From: a virus
Virus record (IMG/VR): IMGVR_UViG_3300034198_010993
Span: 1 to 27,572 of that record
Direction: 5' to 3' (one strand)
DNA length: 27,572 nucleotides
The notes under the pieces: generated by a model
Databases searched by the model: none
What the model saw: only the letters and a program-made list of their open reading frames with translations
Told to the model about the DNA's origin: nothing
Part shown: positions 12,388-22,800 of the stretch, in pieces
Numbering within the stretch: the first letter of the stretch is position 1
Layout: each line of letters begins with the position of its first letter
Program-made: the position numbers and the translations under genes

Positions 12388-12474
12388 ATGACTTTAACGG
12401 CCTACATCGTAGTGGCAGGCGGCTTAATCGCGCTTGTCACCATGATCAACCATACCCAGTGGCCGTGGGAATAA
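12388..12474 (+). CDS. very small membrane peptide (28 aa)
   Basis: A 28-residue frame starting one base after the HNH stop: MTLTAYIVVAGGLIALVTMI followed by a short polar end HTQWPWE. Most of it is one transmembrane helix. The tight spacing and amphipathic end suggest a real peptide, perhaps a lysis or host-membrane effector. It is short enough to be fortuitous. Confidence 0.45.
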   Translation: MTLTAYIVVAGGLIALVTMINHTQWPWE

Positions 12475-12500
12475 ACCTCTAACCCCAACAACCCAACCCC

Positions 12501-12692
12501 ATGTTCGTCAAAATTAAAGATACCTACATCAACCCCGCCCACGTCAGCCTCGTCTCCCTCCGGAACGAGAACAAGACGCTGGTGGTAGACCTCGCTTACA
12601 GTAAGGCTGAAGACCCCGTCTTCGTCACCTTCCAGTTTGATACTGAGAGCGACACCCTCGAAGCCCTTCACTCCATCATCGGCGATGTCTAA
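12501..12692 (+). CDS. small strand-rich hypothetical protein (63 aa)
   Basis: A 63-residue protein, MFVKIKDTYINPAHVSLVSL followed by NENKTLVVDLAYSK and DPVFVTFQFDT, then a helix ending LHSIIGDV. The alternating pattern fits a small beta-barrel or SH3/OB-like domain. No family recognised. ATG 12501 follows a CAACAACCCAACCCC leader. Its stop (12690-12692) overlaps the next gene's start by 8 bases, supporting coupled translation. Confidence 0.7.
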   Translation: MFVKIKDTYINPAHVSLVSLRNENKTLVVDLAYSKAEDPVFVTFQFDTESDTLEALHSIIGDV

Positions 12693-13014
12693 GGAGATCA
12701 ACCACGAAGCTGACGAGAAGCTGGACCTCGATGTCCAGCACGCAGTCGCCGAAGCCATCACTGAAGCCTCGGAAGCTGGCTCACTTGTTGGTCAGGAAGC
12801 CCCTGTCTACAAGTGCCACACCTTCCTCCCCGCCAGTGGAGGAGAGGACTACGCCAAGGCGATCACCAACCAGCTCAACCACCTCGCCCCCGCGCTCGGT
12901 GTGCTTGGTTTTCAGGTGACCTACAAGGAAGACTCCTTGTCGCCCCTCGCTACCAAACCGGATCGCGGTTATTTCCAGATCCGCGTGTTTGCGTCGGACG
13001 TGGTCGTAGTGTAA
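12685..13014 (+). CDS. hypothetical acidic protein (109 aa)
   Basis: A 109-residue protein from ATG 12685, which overlaps the end of the previous gene by 8 bases. The N-terminal 45 residues are acidic and helical (MSKEINHEADEKLDLDVQHA onward). The rest is a mixed fold: APVYKCHTFLPASGGEDYAK, a helix, then strands (FQVTYKEDSL; GYFQIRVFASDVVVV). No known family. The earlier in-frame ATG at 12637 would extend it deep into the upstream gene and is not preferred. Confidence 0.7.
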   Translation: MSKEINHEADEKLDLDVQHAVAEAITEASEAGSLVGQEAPVYKCHTFLPASGGEDYAKAITNQLNHLAPALGVLGFQVTYKEDSLSPLATKPDRGYFQIRVFASDVVVV

Positions 13015-13035
13015 TACATCATTAGAGAGTACTGA

Positions 13036-13075
13036 ACGCCTGGGACGCACGGCGTGACTGCTCGGAGAGACGAGC
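13036..13075 (+). promoter_or_regulatory. two hairpins in leader of secreted protein gene
   Basis: ACGCC (13036-13040) pairs with GGCGT (13051-13055), and GCTCG (13060-13064) with CGAGC (13071-13075) across GAGAGA. No T-tract follows. They lie in the 78-base gap before ATG 13093, so they may be a leader structure. Confidence 0.35.
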
Positions 13076-13092
13076 ACAACCCCTAAAACAAC

Positions 13093-13374
13093 ATGAAAAC
13101 TAAAACTCTATTCCTTGCAGCCCTGTTACCTGCAACCCTGCTAACCCCTAACCTCAACGCTCAGATTCCTCCAGGCATCGACGCATCACAGGTGGTCAGC
13201 GGTAGGACTTATGCCGGACGATACGAGTATCAGATGAAAGACGGCTCCACCCAAGAAGGCAGGGTCCACACCATTGCAGATCCCAAGCATGGGAGTGCAG
13301 TGATCATCACCGTACCCGATAGGGGGGAGCAGACCACTACGCTGGTCTCCCCCGGAATGTCGATCACCCACTAG
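13093..13374 (+). CDS. small exported protein (93 aa)
   Basis: A 93-residue protein with a typical signal peptide: MKTKTLFLAALLPATLLTPN, with likely cleavage after LNA before QIPPG (about residue 23). The mature part is strand-rich with Gly/Thr (VVSGRTYAGRYEYQMKDGST; SAVIITVPDRGEQTTTLVSP). No family recognised. The signal peptide core is encoded by the CCCTG repeat tract at 13111. Its TAG stop overlaps the stop of the leftward gene in a CTAG palindrome. It acts outside the cytoplasm, perhaps in lysis or superinfection exclusion. Confidence 0.75.
   Translation: MKTKTLFLAALLPATLLTPNLNAQIPPGIDASQVVSGRTYAGRYEYQMKDGSTQEGRVHTIADPKHGSAVIITVPDRGEQTTTLVSPGMSITH
13111..13153 (+). repeat. 8-bp-period CCCTG repeat in signal peptide
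   Basis: Reads TTCCTTGC, AGCCCTGT, TACCTGCA, ACCCTGCTA, ACCCCTA. It encodes the hydrophobic LFLAALLPATLLTPN core of the secreted protein, so the repeat may have supplied the signal peptide. Confidence 0.5.
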
Positions 13375-13598
13375 ACCTCGGTACAGGTTTCCTTGCCCCA
13401 TCCGTTCTGACGGCACATGGCATCCTGTAACCATGCAACCCTGTCGCCCTGTACCACGATGCCATTGGCCTTCAGGTAGCTGTTGACCTTAAACAGCAAC
13501 TCGGTAAACGCCCCCGCCTTTAGGGTGATGTCATGCACATCGCAGTGCCACCTCCACCCTCCGGGCGGGTCTAAATCTAAACTATTCAACTTAAACAT
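13371..13598 (-). CDS. small phage protein, lone leftward gene (75 aa)
   Basis: A 75-residue protein, MFKLNSLDLDPPGGWRWHCD, then a helix and KANGIVVQGDRVAWLQDAMC and RQNGWGKETCTEV. The C-terminal pattern NGI-x-V then a helix ending in Cys, with a second Cys, is one I associate with small phage proteins of unknown function. ATG 13598 lies three bases from the divergent start at 13602, so the two share a very short promoter region. Its stop overlaps that of the secreted protein. A frame reaching 13673 would invade the divergent gene and is rejected. Confidence 0.62.
   Translation of the reverse strand: MFKLNSLDLDPPGGWRWHCDVHDITLKAGAFTELLFKVNSYLKANGIVVQGDRVAWLQDAMCRQNGWGKETCTEV
13421..13454 (+). 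repeat. 8-bp-period CCCTG repeat inside leftward gene
   Basis: ATCCTGTA, ACCATGCA, ACCCTGTC, GCCCTGTA. Positions 13434-13452 are identical to 18960-18978 (19 bases). In the leftward gene it encodes VVQGDRVAWLQD. Confidence 0.7.
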
Positions 13599-13601
13599 AT
13601 T

Positions 13602-13826
13602 ATGAGTGCTTATTGGAACCCTGAGAATCGTCACAAGTATGAGAAGATTGACTACACCCGCAAACCGGGGCAACCGAAGCCTTGGGTAAAGCGTACTGGT
13701 TTAATCATCTCATCAGTCTTGCTCGCCCCCGTGTTCATCGCTTTCTTGATCGCCATGTGGTATATCATGATCCCGTTGTGCGTCTTTTCACTAGGGTACG
13801 TGGCGTATAAGTCGTTCTCATCCTAA
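13602..13826 (+). CDS. membrane protein with one or two spans (74 aa)
   Basis: A 74-residue protein. A polar, basic N-terminus (MSAYWNPENRHKYEKIDYTR onward) is followed by a long hydrophobic region, residues 32-70 (GLIISSVLLAPVFIAFLIAM; WYIMIPLCVFSLGYVAY). This could form two close helices as in a small holin. No lysin is visible nearby in this window. The gene begins divergently from the leftward gene and its last 9 bases overlap the end of the giant gene. A small inner-membrane protein is the safe call. Confidence 0.65.
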   Translation: MSAYWNPENRHKYEKIDYTRKPGQPKPWVKRTGLIISSVLLAPVFIAFLIAMWYIMIPLCVFSLGYVAYKSFSS

Positions 13827-16800
13827 CTTCAGTTTGCCGCCCAATATCTCGGCCTCGATCTGCTTTACCGCGTGGTTACGGGCAGCGTTACCGATCTTAG
13901 AGTCGAGATAATCTTGAGCTAGGTTCTTGTTTTCCCTTGCGTACTGGGAAAGCTGGTCAATCATCTCCGGCGTAAGCATCTCCTTCATGGCTTCACCCCG
14001 GAGTTGCACAAAACGGCGGTTAACCTCTGGGTATTTACCCATCTTGCTCTTGACGATCGCCCCTTGAGCGTCCAGATACCGGAACTCAGTGGCCTTGCTA
14101 GGGTTTGGAAGAATCAATCCTGCTTTAATTATTGGAGAGATGATCGGATGAGGAGCCATGTTGCTGGCATTCACAAACCTCCAAGTGGTGGCAGAGTACC
14201 AAGGCTGTTTGATCGGCTCTCCCAGCGTGTTGAGTGCAGGCGTATTGTAACCAATCGATGCTGGAACCATTGAGTAGAGCCAGCCCTCGGTCGTGCCTGT
14301 ATCAAGTCGAGCTACCTGCCCGTCTTTATCCATGCCAAAAGTATTCCTAGCCCAACGCACTAGACCTGGGTTTGTAAACCCAGCCACAGTCCCTCCCGCC
14401 AGCCTCTTCAGACTGCTAGTCTGCTGAGTAGGATTTGTCGCCCGCAACGCCTCGAAAAGGTTAGTAACACCCGAAAGCATATTCTTGTCTAGTACCGTGG
14501 AAGCCGAGGAAAGAGCTGCTGCCCACGCCACCTCAGAAGTCGTCTGCTCATCCTTCTTATATCGGATAGTATCAAATCCCGACCCCAGACCCCCCAATAA
14601 AATCCCGAGAGCAGGCCAATCCACATAACGATAGAAGTGGCCTCCGATACATACGGAGTTAGGCTCCCATTTTTGCGTGTCTTTTAACTGCTGCTTGTCC
14701 ATCGAATTACGAGGACCCGCCCCGTGGATAGCAAAAAAAGGAACCTTACCTTCCTGCTCTTCCAAGAGACCCTTATAGGCTAGATACGCCAGAGACATAA
14801 ATGCAGTAGTCCCGAGAATCGACTTTGCAAACTGAGCGGACTGCTCCGGAGAGCCTTCCTCGAACTTCCTAGGAGCGTACTTACTGTTCTCAGAAAAAGA
14901 TCGCTGAGAGGGCGACATATTCTTCGCCCTGAGTGCCCCCCACACCGTGTAGTCCAAAGACTGGTTCATGATGTTGGAAAGCGTGTTCATAAACGAGAGC
15001 ACAAACTTCGTGACCTTGAGCTCAGAATTCATCTGAGAAGCAAAACCCGCCACAAACCTACCCAAGATTCCATGAGCCCCCTCGTTGTAGGTAGCGTGCT
15101 CCGCGAAGTTAGACCCCTGCTCGGTCACCCCTTTATAAACCTCCTCACGTCGATTCTGAAGCAACTCAGAGACTCGGCGTTCGATCCACTTCTTCTGGTT
15201 TCCGCTGTCTGCCCCATACATCCCCTCAGCAGCTTCCTTTTCAGCCGTCGCCCGCACCCCTTCTGTAACTTTCTGATCCGGGTAGAAGAGATCGCGAATG
15301 ATCTCGTTTACCTGTTCGGTGGATCTGCCCTGCTTGTGTTCCAAAAAGAACCTTGTAGCCATTCGCTGCTTGGCTTCGTCGGCGGACACCATGTTCATAG
15401 CGTCAAGTGCCAGCATGGCGCGACCTACGTACTTGAGCTTGCTTGCATAAGAAGCGACCAAACCTGCAACACCTTTGTAGTCGGCTGGATCTAGGTTCTC
15501 CAAGTGAGAGGCTCCCTCCATCTGGTTGACTCGGTACTGGGTCGTCCCTTCCTGTAAAGCCCTACCAATTTCCTGCCTCGACCGCTTTCCTAGAAACGAG
15601 CCGTAAATAGTAGAAAGACCATCGGCAATGTACCTAGAGTCTCCAGTCTGCCACAAGTAGCCGAGAGACTCCATGAAAGTCTCAGTGACGACACTGATAT
15701 GCGAGCCGCCCAAGTTGACCATCTGGGTAGGAGGGCCGCTTAGCACTCCCGCTTGCCATGCTGCCGTGGTGATATCGAGTATCTTAGAAATACCCTCTAC
15801 GCTCTTCCACTTACCCAAGACTTCCTGAGTACGCTTTGTTGCAATCTTGTTGAGGAGATCCCCCGTCCTCTGGTTGCGGTACTGACCCTCTGGGAGAGCT
15901 TGTACTTCAGCCGCTTCCTTCTCGATCTGAGCACTAAATCTCTCATCCCAAGTTGGTAGTTTGTAGCTATCTGAAATCGCATTATAAAACCTCTCTTCTG
16001 TAAACGCACCTAGGTTCACGAGCTTCAACATCTTCTGGATGTCACTCTCCTTGATCTGTTTGATCCCCGCCCTAGCGTCTCGATCCGCCTTGTTTTTCAA
16101 CAGGGCATCTAGTTGAGTCTTTGCCGACTTGTGGGCCTCAAACTCGTAAGTCTGACGTAAGGACTCCGCCACCCGGACAGCTTGTTCTGGGCTTAAATCA
16201 CTATTAGTAATGATCTCACCGATCAGAGCCTCCCGACTCGCGTTCCTATCACTTAGTGTCTTTTTAACCACATCACGGAAAACAACTTCTCGGCGAAGTA
16301 AGTCCTGAGCTTTCTTCATGGCTCCGCCATCAAACTTTGCTCCTTCCAGAGCTGCTCGCTGGGCAGGACTAATCTTTGCATCGGGGTTCACTAGGATTGC
16401 CTCCCTAGCGGAATTAAACGCTCTCTCCGATAGCTCGGAAATATCCAACCCTTCTGCGAGTGCCTTAACTGCTGCCTCCCGATTAAACTCCGGCTTTTCC
16501 TCGATCCCCTTGAACACCTCGCGCATACGCGCAGAGATCTCTTGGTGGATGTTCTTTTGAAGGATTTCCAGTGCGGGTCCGTTTACCTTGGACTCTTTAC
16601 CTACTGATCCTGCAATCTTCTTGGCAAGGGAAGCTGCCGCCTTCTCCGCATACTGAATGCCCAGAGGCGTAGAGTTCTTAGAAGGGCTCGTGTTGTCTGG
16701 GTCGCGAACAGCGTCAAAGAAGTCGAACACGCTCTGAGCAAATCCATCTTGTACTTCCTTGCTGGAGGCAAAGATCTTACGGATCAACGTCCTTGCCCTA

Positions 16801-19800
16801 CCCACAGTCTCCTCAGCACCTGTTTCAATGCTAGCCTGCACCGCTGTTTTCAGCTCCTGTGCAGTCTTGTCGCCCGACAACTTGGCAGCTTGTTGCTTGA
16901 AAATAGGGGATAGGTACTCATCGATGATGTACCTGCCATTCATGTTCCTTGAGATCATGCGGAATACTGCAAGCATCTTACCGCTTGCGGTAGCCTTCTC
17001 CGAGAGCTCACGGGTCAACTGGTTTCCCGTAGTTGTGTACTCGGCGAGTTGCACCTCATCAGCAATCGTCTTCACTCCTGCTGACTTAATCTGCTTCTCC
17101 AGTGCCCATTTAAGAACTTTTGCTTGCTGGGCAACAACGTACTTGGCGGTAGCTATCTCCGGCTCCGTATTAAGTCCGTTAGTTGCTCCTGAGAGTAACA
17201 TACGAGCGATATCTTTATTTGAGTCACCAGCCTGTACTCGGGTTGTGATCCAATCTTCTGCTACATCGATCCACTGCTTAAAGCTCTCGGGGATATAGGT
17301 CTTTCCGGCCATCATTGCCCGGACTTCCGGATCAGCCGTCAGTAGATCCTTCTCCAAAGCCCGAGTGGGCTTAGGTTTCTGAGGGGTTATGCTGATTGCT
17401 CGGAGCTTGCCGCCCTGAGCCTGTTGAAAAGGCTCCCTACCAACAAAGTAGGTTACAGGATCAAATACTCCAATTTCTCCATTAGATAATTTCTTAGCAT
17501 TTTCTTCATGCACATCCTCAAGCCACAAGTTGAGCTCCTCGTTATAAAAGCCTACGCGCTTCGGCTCTGGAAGAGCGGGCGGCTTGAGTCCCGCGTCAAT
17601 AGCAAGTTGATGGGCTTTTGACATACCCTTACCCGTCTCGAAGACCTCCTTAAAACCCCTAGCTTTAAGGCTGTTAGTAATTTCCAGTTCTGTTGGCTCC
17701 GAACCTACCGCGTCTGGTTGGGATATGACGGGCATAAGCTCGCCCTCAAAAGTGGTGAAACCCTTGAATTTAGGAGCTAGTTCCGGAAACAAATACCTTT
17801 GTGCAGCGATGCGCTCCAAGTACGCCGTAAGAGACCCATCGTGGAAATTAAGAGTATTTCGCTTCCACCAAGTCTGAGTCTCCTCATCAAAGTAAACTTG
17901 ATGCTCGCTTTCTCCTCGTTTCCCTTGCTCTTCCCAACGCCTGTTAAATTCGTCCTCTGATATGAATAGGCCGTTTTCCTTGGCCCATTTCTCTAGGGCG
18001 TCCGCTTCAGCAGCGTGGGCTGCCTTTCTGAAGGCTTCACTCGTTTTACTGTTCGGTCGTAATCCGCTAAGGCTTCTTTGGCTGACCTCCAGGGCTGCTT
18101 GGAGATTGCTTCCATCGCTCGTTCTGACGAGATCCTGTGCGATTCGCTCAGGTAGCTCCTTGGTGGTAGCTCCGTATTGCCGCTTGATGTAGGAGTCTCG
18201 GATATCGGAAGGGTTGATTGAGATTTTTTCATTTTGAGAGTTATTTGGGTTGACTTTTTGGTATAATACACCACTACCACTCTCCGTGTCAAGCGTAGGC
18301 TCCCCATACTCTCTCTCACTCATGTGATCGAACATCTTGTTCAAGTACTGATCTAGGGCGGAGTCCTTCTTGACGTTGAATCCGAGCCACTTGATCAGCT
18401 CACCCTTGAGGTACTTCCAGGCACTTACGAGCTTCCCAGTAATCGAGTCACGGATTTCAAGATTGTTGAGCGCATCACGAACCTCTCGGTTCTTGAGAGC
18501 GGCTGCGAGTAGCTCGTGGGGATTGGAGAAAGCGTAGTGGAATGCGTCGGACTCCTGTTTATTGAGGACAGTCGGATCAGCGGCACGAGTCCAAAGCTCT
18601 TTAGAAGTAAGCCCTTTCTTAACCGCCTCAGCTTGAATCGTCTTGAAGAGACGTTGTATCTCAGGAGGAAGATTTCTATCAGCAGTGAGTGAGTGTAATA
18701 CTTCCTCAAGGATAGTCTCAGCGGCACTGTCTTTCGTAAGAGCAATTCGTCCAGTTGCTGGGTCATACTCTCCCAATACTCCAGCCTCCAACCTATCATG
18801 CACATCGACCGGAATGCGTAGGAGTTTACCAGACCCTGCGAATTTCTTCAGTAGGAACTGGGCAACCACATTTACCATCGAGTCGTGCTCGGGGTTATTA
18901 GCGAGATCGTAGAGTACGTCCTCGGCGTGGGTCACTCGGATCGGCTCTCCACGAGTCTCTGCAACCCTGTCGCCCTGTGACCCTGTATCAATAGCGTTTA
19001 ACTGCTCATTATCAATGTCTCTAAGCTCCCTAAAAAGTTGATCTCTCAAAGGATCTGCAAAACTATTAAATTTAGAAAGTCGCTCCAACGCCCCCTCTAA
19101 CTTGGACTCAAGGGCTGACCCCCTGACAGAATCTCTCAACCGCTCTATTGCTTCTGCCCCGGCTCTATACGGATCGATTGTTCCGTTAGCTTTATTTCGC
19201 TCTATTAATGTGAGATCTGGCGGCATCTCATTCGCTGACAGGGCGTGGAGGACGAATGTTTCCATACCGAATGGAAGTTGATCTTCCTCCCAAGGAAGAT
19301 CGCCTGTTTGGTGCATAATATCTTTTATCTTCTCCCATTCCGGAACTTGTTTTTGTTCGTAGTACTCCTCTAATTTGTTGATCTGTTTTATTATTTCACG
19401 GGTTTTTTTGCTCCTTTGAGCCCGTCCCCCTGTATCAATGGATCTGAGCGGACTCACCTCAAATTTTCCGTTGCCGACAACATTGTCCATCAACTGATCT
19501 GGAGTGAAATCCATGTCAGCTATCCTGTCAGCTCGTTCACTAACCCGACTCAAGTAGCTTGACTGGCCTACTACAGACTCTTCCAACCCTTCCGTCTGGC
19601 TCCATATTTTCTCAGCGGCAGAAAGTCGTTCCTTAGTTGCCTCAAGTCTATCTTTCAACAATTCGAGTAGTTCCTCAGGAGAGGTTGACCTCCTCCCTTC
19701 GTTGTCTTGTTCATCAGACTTAAAAAGGAGCTCCTCAAACTCACTTTCCGAAAGTATCTCGCTCTCCTTCATCGAGTAAGCGATCTCAAGGACTTTCTCA

Positions 19801-22800
19801 GACTCGATCTCCCCTTCGACTTGCTCAAGGGCTACCAACTCCCCCTCGCTTCTTTCGATAGCAGCGTAGGCTTTTTCAATTCCTTGAGCTTCGTAGGCAG
19901 AGGTATCTACTGACTTAGCTTGAGGATTAGGATTTGACAGTTCGTCCTCGACTTTTTGTGCGGCATCCGAAATCTGCTTATACTCCTCATCGCTAATACC
20001 TAGTCGGTCAGCGATCTCTGATTTACCGAGCATTCTGGCTAGAGCTAGACGGCGCACCAAGGGTACGTCTGGACGCCCCATGTGAGCAATGGCTCTACTG
20101 ACTAAAGCAGCAGTAGAGTTCTGCTGCGCCCCCGAAATCTTGTTGGGATCAGTGCCTACAAAGGTTCCCCCGATAGTTGCATCGCCATCACCTACAGGAG
20201 CATCTAGCGAGGTGCTGGAATTTACAGCGGCGGAAGTCTGTGACGCAAATTCTCCTTCCTCGGTGCGCTTGTTAATCCAGGCTACGGCCTGCTCCACACT
20301 TCCCGTAGGCATACCCTGCTCCTCGTACTTAGTAAGCGTATTGCGGCTGCGACCAGTTGCCCGACTAATGGCTGAGATGTTACGGGTTAAAACTGGAGTA
20401 TCAGCATCCAACTGATCCTTGACGGGTTCCGGCAAGGTATTGAGATCCACGTAGGTAACGATTCCATTCTCAAGAGTCACCTCTCTCAATTTCATCGTGC
20501 CAGTCTCTTGTACTCCAAGATCCCTCCACTGGGCTCCCTTGAGCGATGCTACCCCTTCTCCGTCAGCCAAGCCCGCTTGGTCGAAGGTCTTAGCCATCGG
20601 GTTGTTGAGATCTGTCCTGGAGTAACGCTCTGGGTCTAAGCGGTAATCTTTTTTCATATCCCCGATCTCCTTGGAGATAGCGTCCCTCTCCTTGCTGTCG
20701 GTAGATTTCGATAGTTGATCCCTTAGCGACTCAAACCTCTCGAAGTATTCTTGGGACTCCTGATCTTTGTACCAGTAGTTAGGGACTTGAGATTCAGCTA
20801 CAGGTTCTTCTGGAAGGGTCTCGGCGACTGGCTCCTCCACCGAAGTCTCTACAACAGGTTCTTCCACGACAGGAGGCTCCACAACCGTCTCTGGCCTCGT
20901 GATCTGAGCCTTTGCTAAATTGTTAAGGTGCTTCTGAACATCAGCCACCGTTATTTTGAGAGGCTGGCCTTTCTTGTTGATTCGTACAGGTACGTCCTGA
21001 AGATTAATTTTTTCACTCTGCGCTAATTCAACTGCTTTCGGTGAAGCGTTGATCTCGACGGGGGGCTCAAAGTCTTCAATATCATCCTGTGACTCTGTGA
21101 CTGGTTCCTCTGTCACCTCTTCGCCTTCAGATAGCCATTTCTCTTCCAGCCACTTCTCCAAGTCAAAAGGCGCAATTCCATCTGGGCGGGGTGCGCCGTT
21201 CTCTCCGGTAATCCTAAGAGCTGGAGCGACTGGCTTCTGACCAGTACGTGCCTCAATCTCACGACTGATCTTTTCTTTGATAGAGTTGTTGGCGGCGGAG
21301 GCTTTCCTGACGCTCATCTCGGCGTGCAGCTCTTGAAGCAGAGGTACATCCTCTGCTCGTATCGCAGCATCGACTAACTGGGAGACTGATGGGATTGGCT
21401 TCCCCGTGCGCTTGCTAACCTTAGGTTCATTCGCGTACAGATCGGCAAACCTGCGATTCTCTACGTACTGCTCCGGAGTGCGGCCTTGAGCCTGTCTCTC
21501 GGCGGGGGTTACAGGAGCTTGACTCTTCTTGGCCTCTTCCAGCTCGCGCAGGATTCCGTCTGTATGGAAAGTGAGGTTCTGGGGCTTCTGAGCCAAGGCG
21601 GCTGCGTGGAGGGCTACCCGCCCTTCCGGTGTCGCTGGATCGATCTCAGGTTCGACCGCGTCGGTTGGTAAGGCAGCAGGGGTCTCGGTAGCACCCGATA
21701 CATCCGGTAGGGCCGGAGCGGGTTCTACCGAAGATGCTAAAGGGCTTTTTCCATCGGTGCCCCCTACCTTATTCAATTCGTCAATTACACCTTGCGGGTC
21801 TTTAGCTATGCGCTCTTTCAGCAGCATGAGGGACCCAGTGTCTAACTTGTCGGTATCTTCTCGCGGTATATCGTCAGCCGTTAAAGTTCCTTTTTTCTTC
21901 AGGATATGCTGCAACCGAATTGCGATTAGCTCTTGCGTATCCTGATCTATCCCCCTGCTATCGAATAAGTATTTAGTAGATGGGCCGACATTATCCGGAT
22001 TTGTAGTCGTGGTTTCTTCAACCCTATCCGCCGCCATTTTCTTTGCGGCCTCGGCACGTGCAACCCTTTCGGCTTCTTCTTTAGCCAGTCGAGCGGCCTC
22101 TGCTTTTCGAGTGGCCTCTGCCGCAGCTTCTGCTGTTGCTGGGGAATTAGATGCCAGCAAGTCGTCAACTTGACTCTCGATGTTTGAGTCACCTGGTGGG
22201 ATGTAGGTCTCAGTGGCCTGCTCGACTGCCCCAGAGGCAGCTCCTCCCTTGGTTTTGTAAGGGTTGAGGAACACCCCGCCTGGGCCAACCCAAGGTTTGA
22301 CCGCCAGACCAGCAACACCCTTGAGAGCTGCTGTGCCAGGATCTTCTCCTTCGGCAATGCCCATGCCTGTCATAACGCTAACGCCAGCGGCTCCGCCCAG
22401 TGCGTGCCCAAATTGTTCAGCGGCCTCTTGTTGAGCCTTTCCGGCTGCAATGGCTTCTGGAGTCAAGGTCGTGGTACCGGGAATCACGGCCTTGGTTGCC
22501 CTCTCTACCTCTTCACGGGCTTCCTTGCTGCCGATCTGCTTGGCAATGGTAGCGATCCCTTTGCGTCCGGCCTGAGTTCCTAGAGCCTTGACTGATCCAG
22601 CAAGGGCAGAAGCACTTGGCTTACCCATGCCGACCAGAGATCCGGCAAAAGTAGAGACTGGATTAGCCTTATAATCGGCCTGAGCCGACTTGGTTCCCAT
22701 GAATGACTCTGGAGCAATTTCATCGGAAGCCATATCTTGGAGCTTACGAGCCCCCATGCCGAAACCGATACCTCCCGCCAGAGCCCCTATAGGAACGGCA

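Noticed and set aside
16759-17298. 179-residue plus frame opposite the giant gene
   Set aside because: Ser/Cys/Ala-rich antisense shadow of a well-supported helical coding region.
18245-18285. TTGACT...GGTATAATACACCACTACC on the plus strand within the giant gene
   Set aside because: Resembles the AGGTATC motif and a TATAAT box, but spacing is six bases, it faces no plus gene, and the leftward reading is ordinary protein; probably chance, though worth including in a motif scan.
21947-22357. 136-residue leftward frame overlapping the giant gene coiled coil
   Set aside because: Alternative register of Ala/Glu/Lys-rich repeats giving Arg/Leu/Pro-rich text; not a separate gene.
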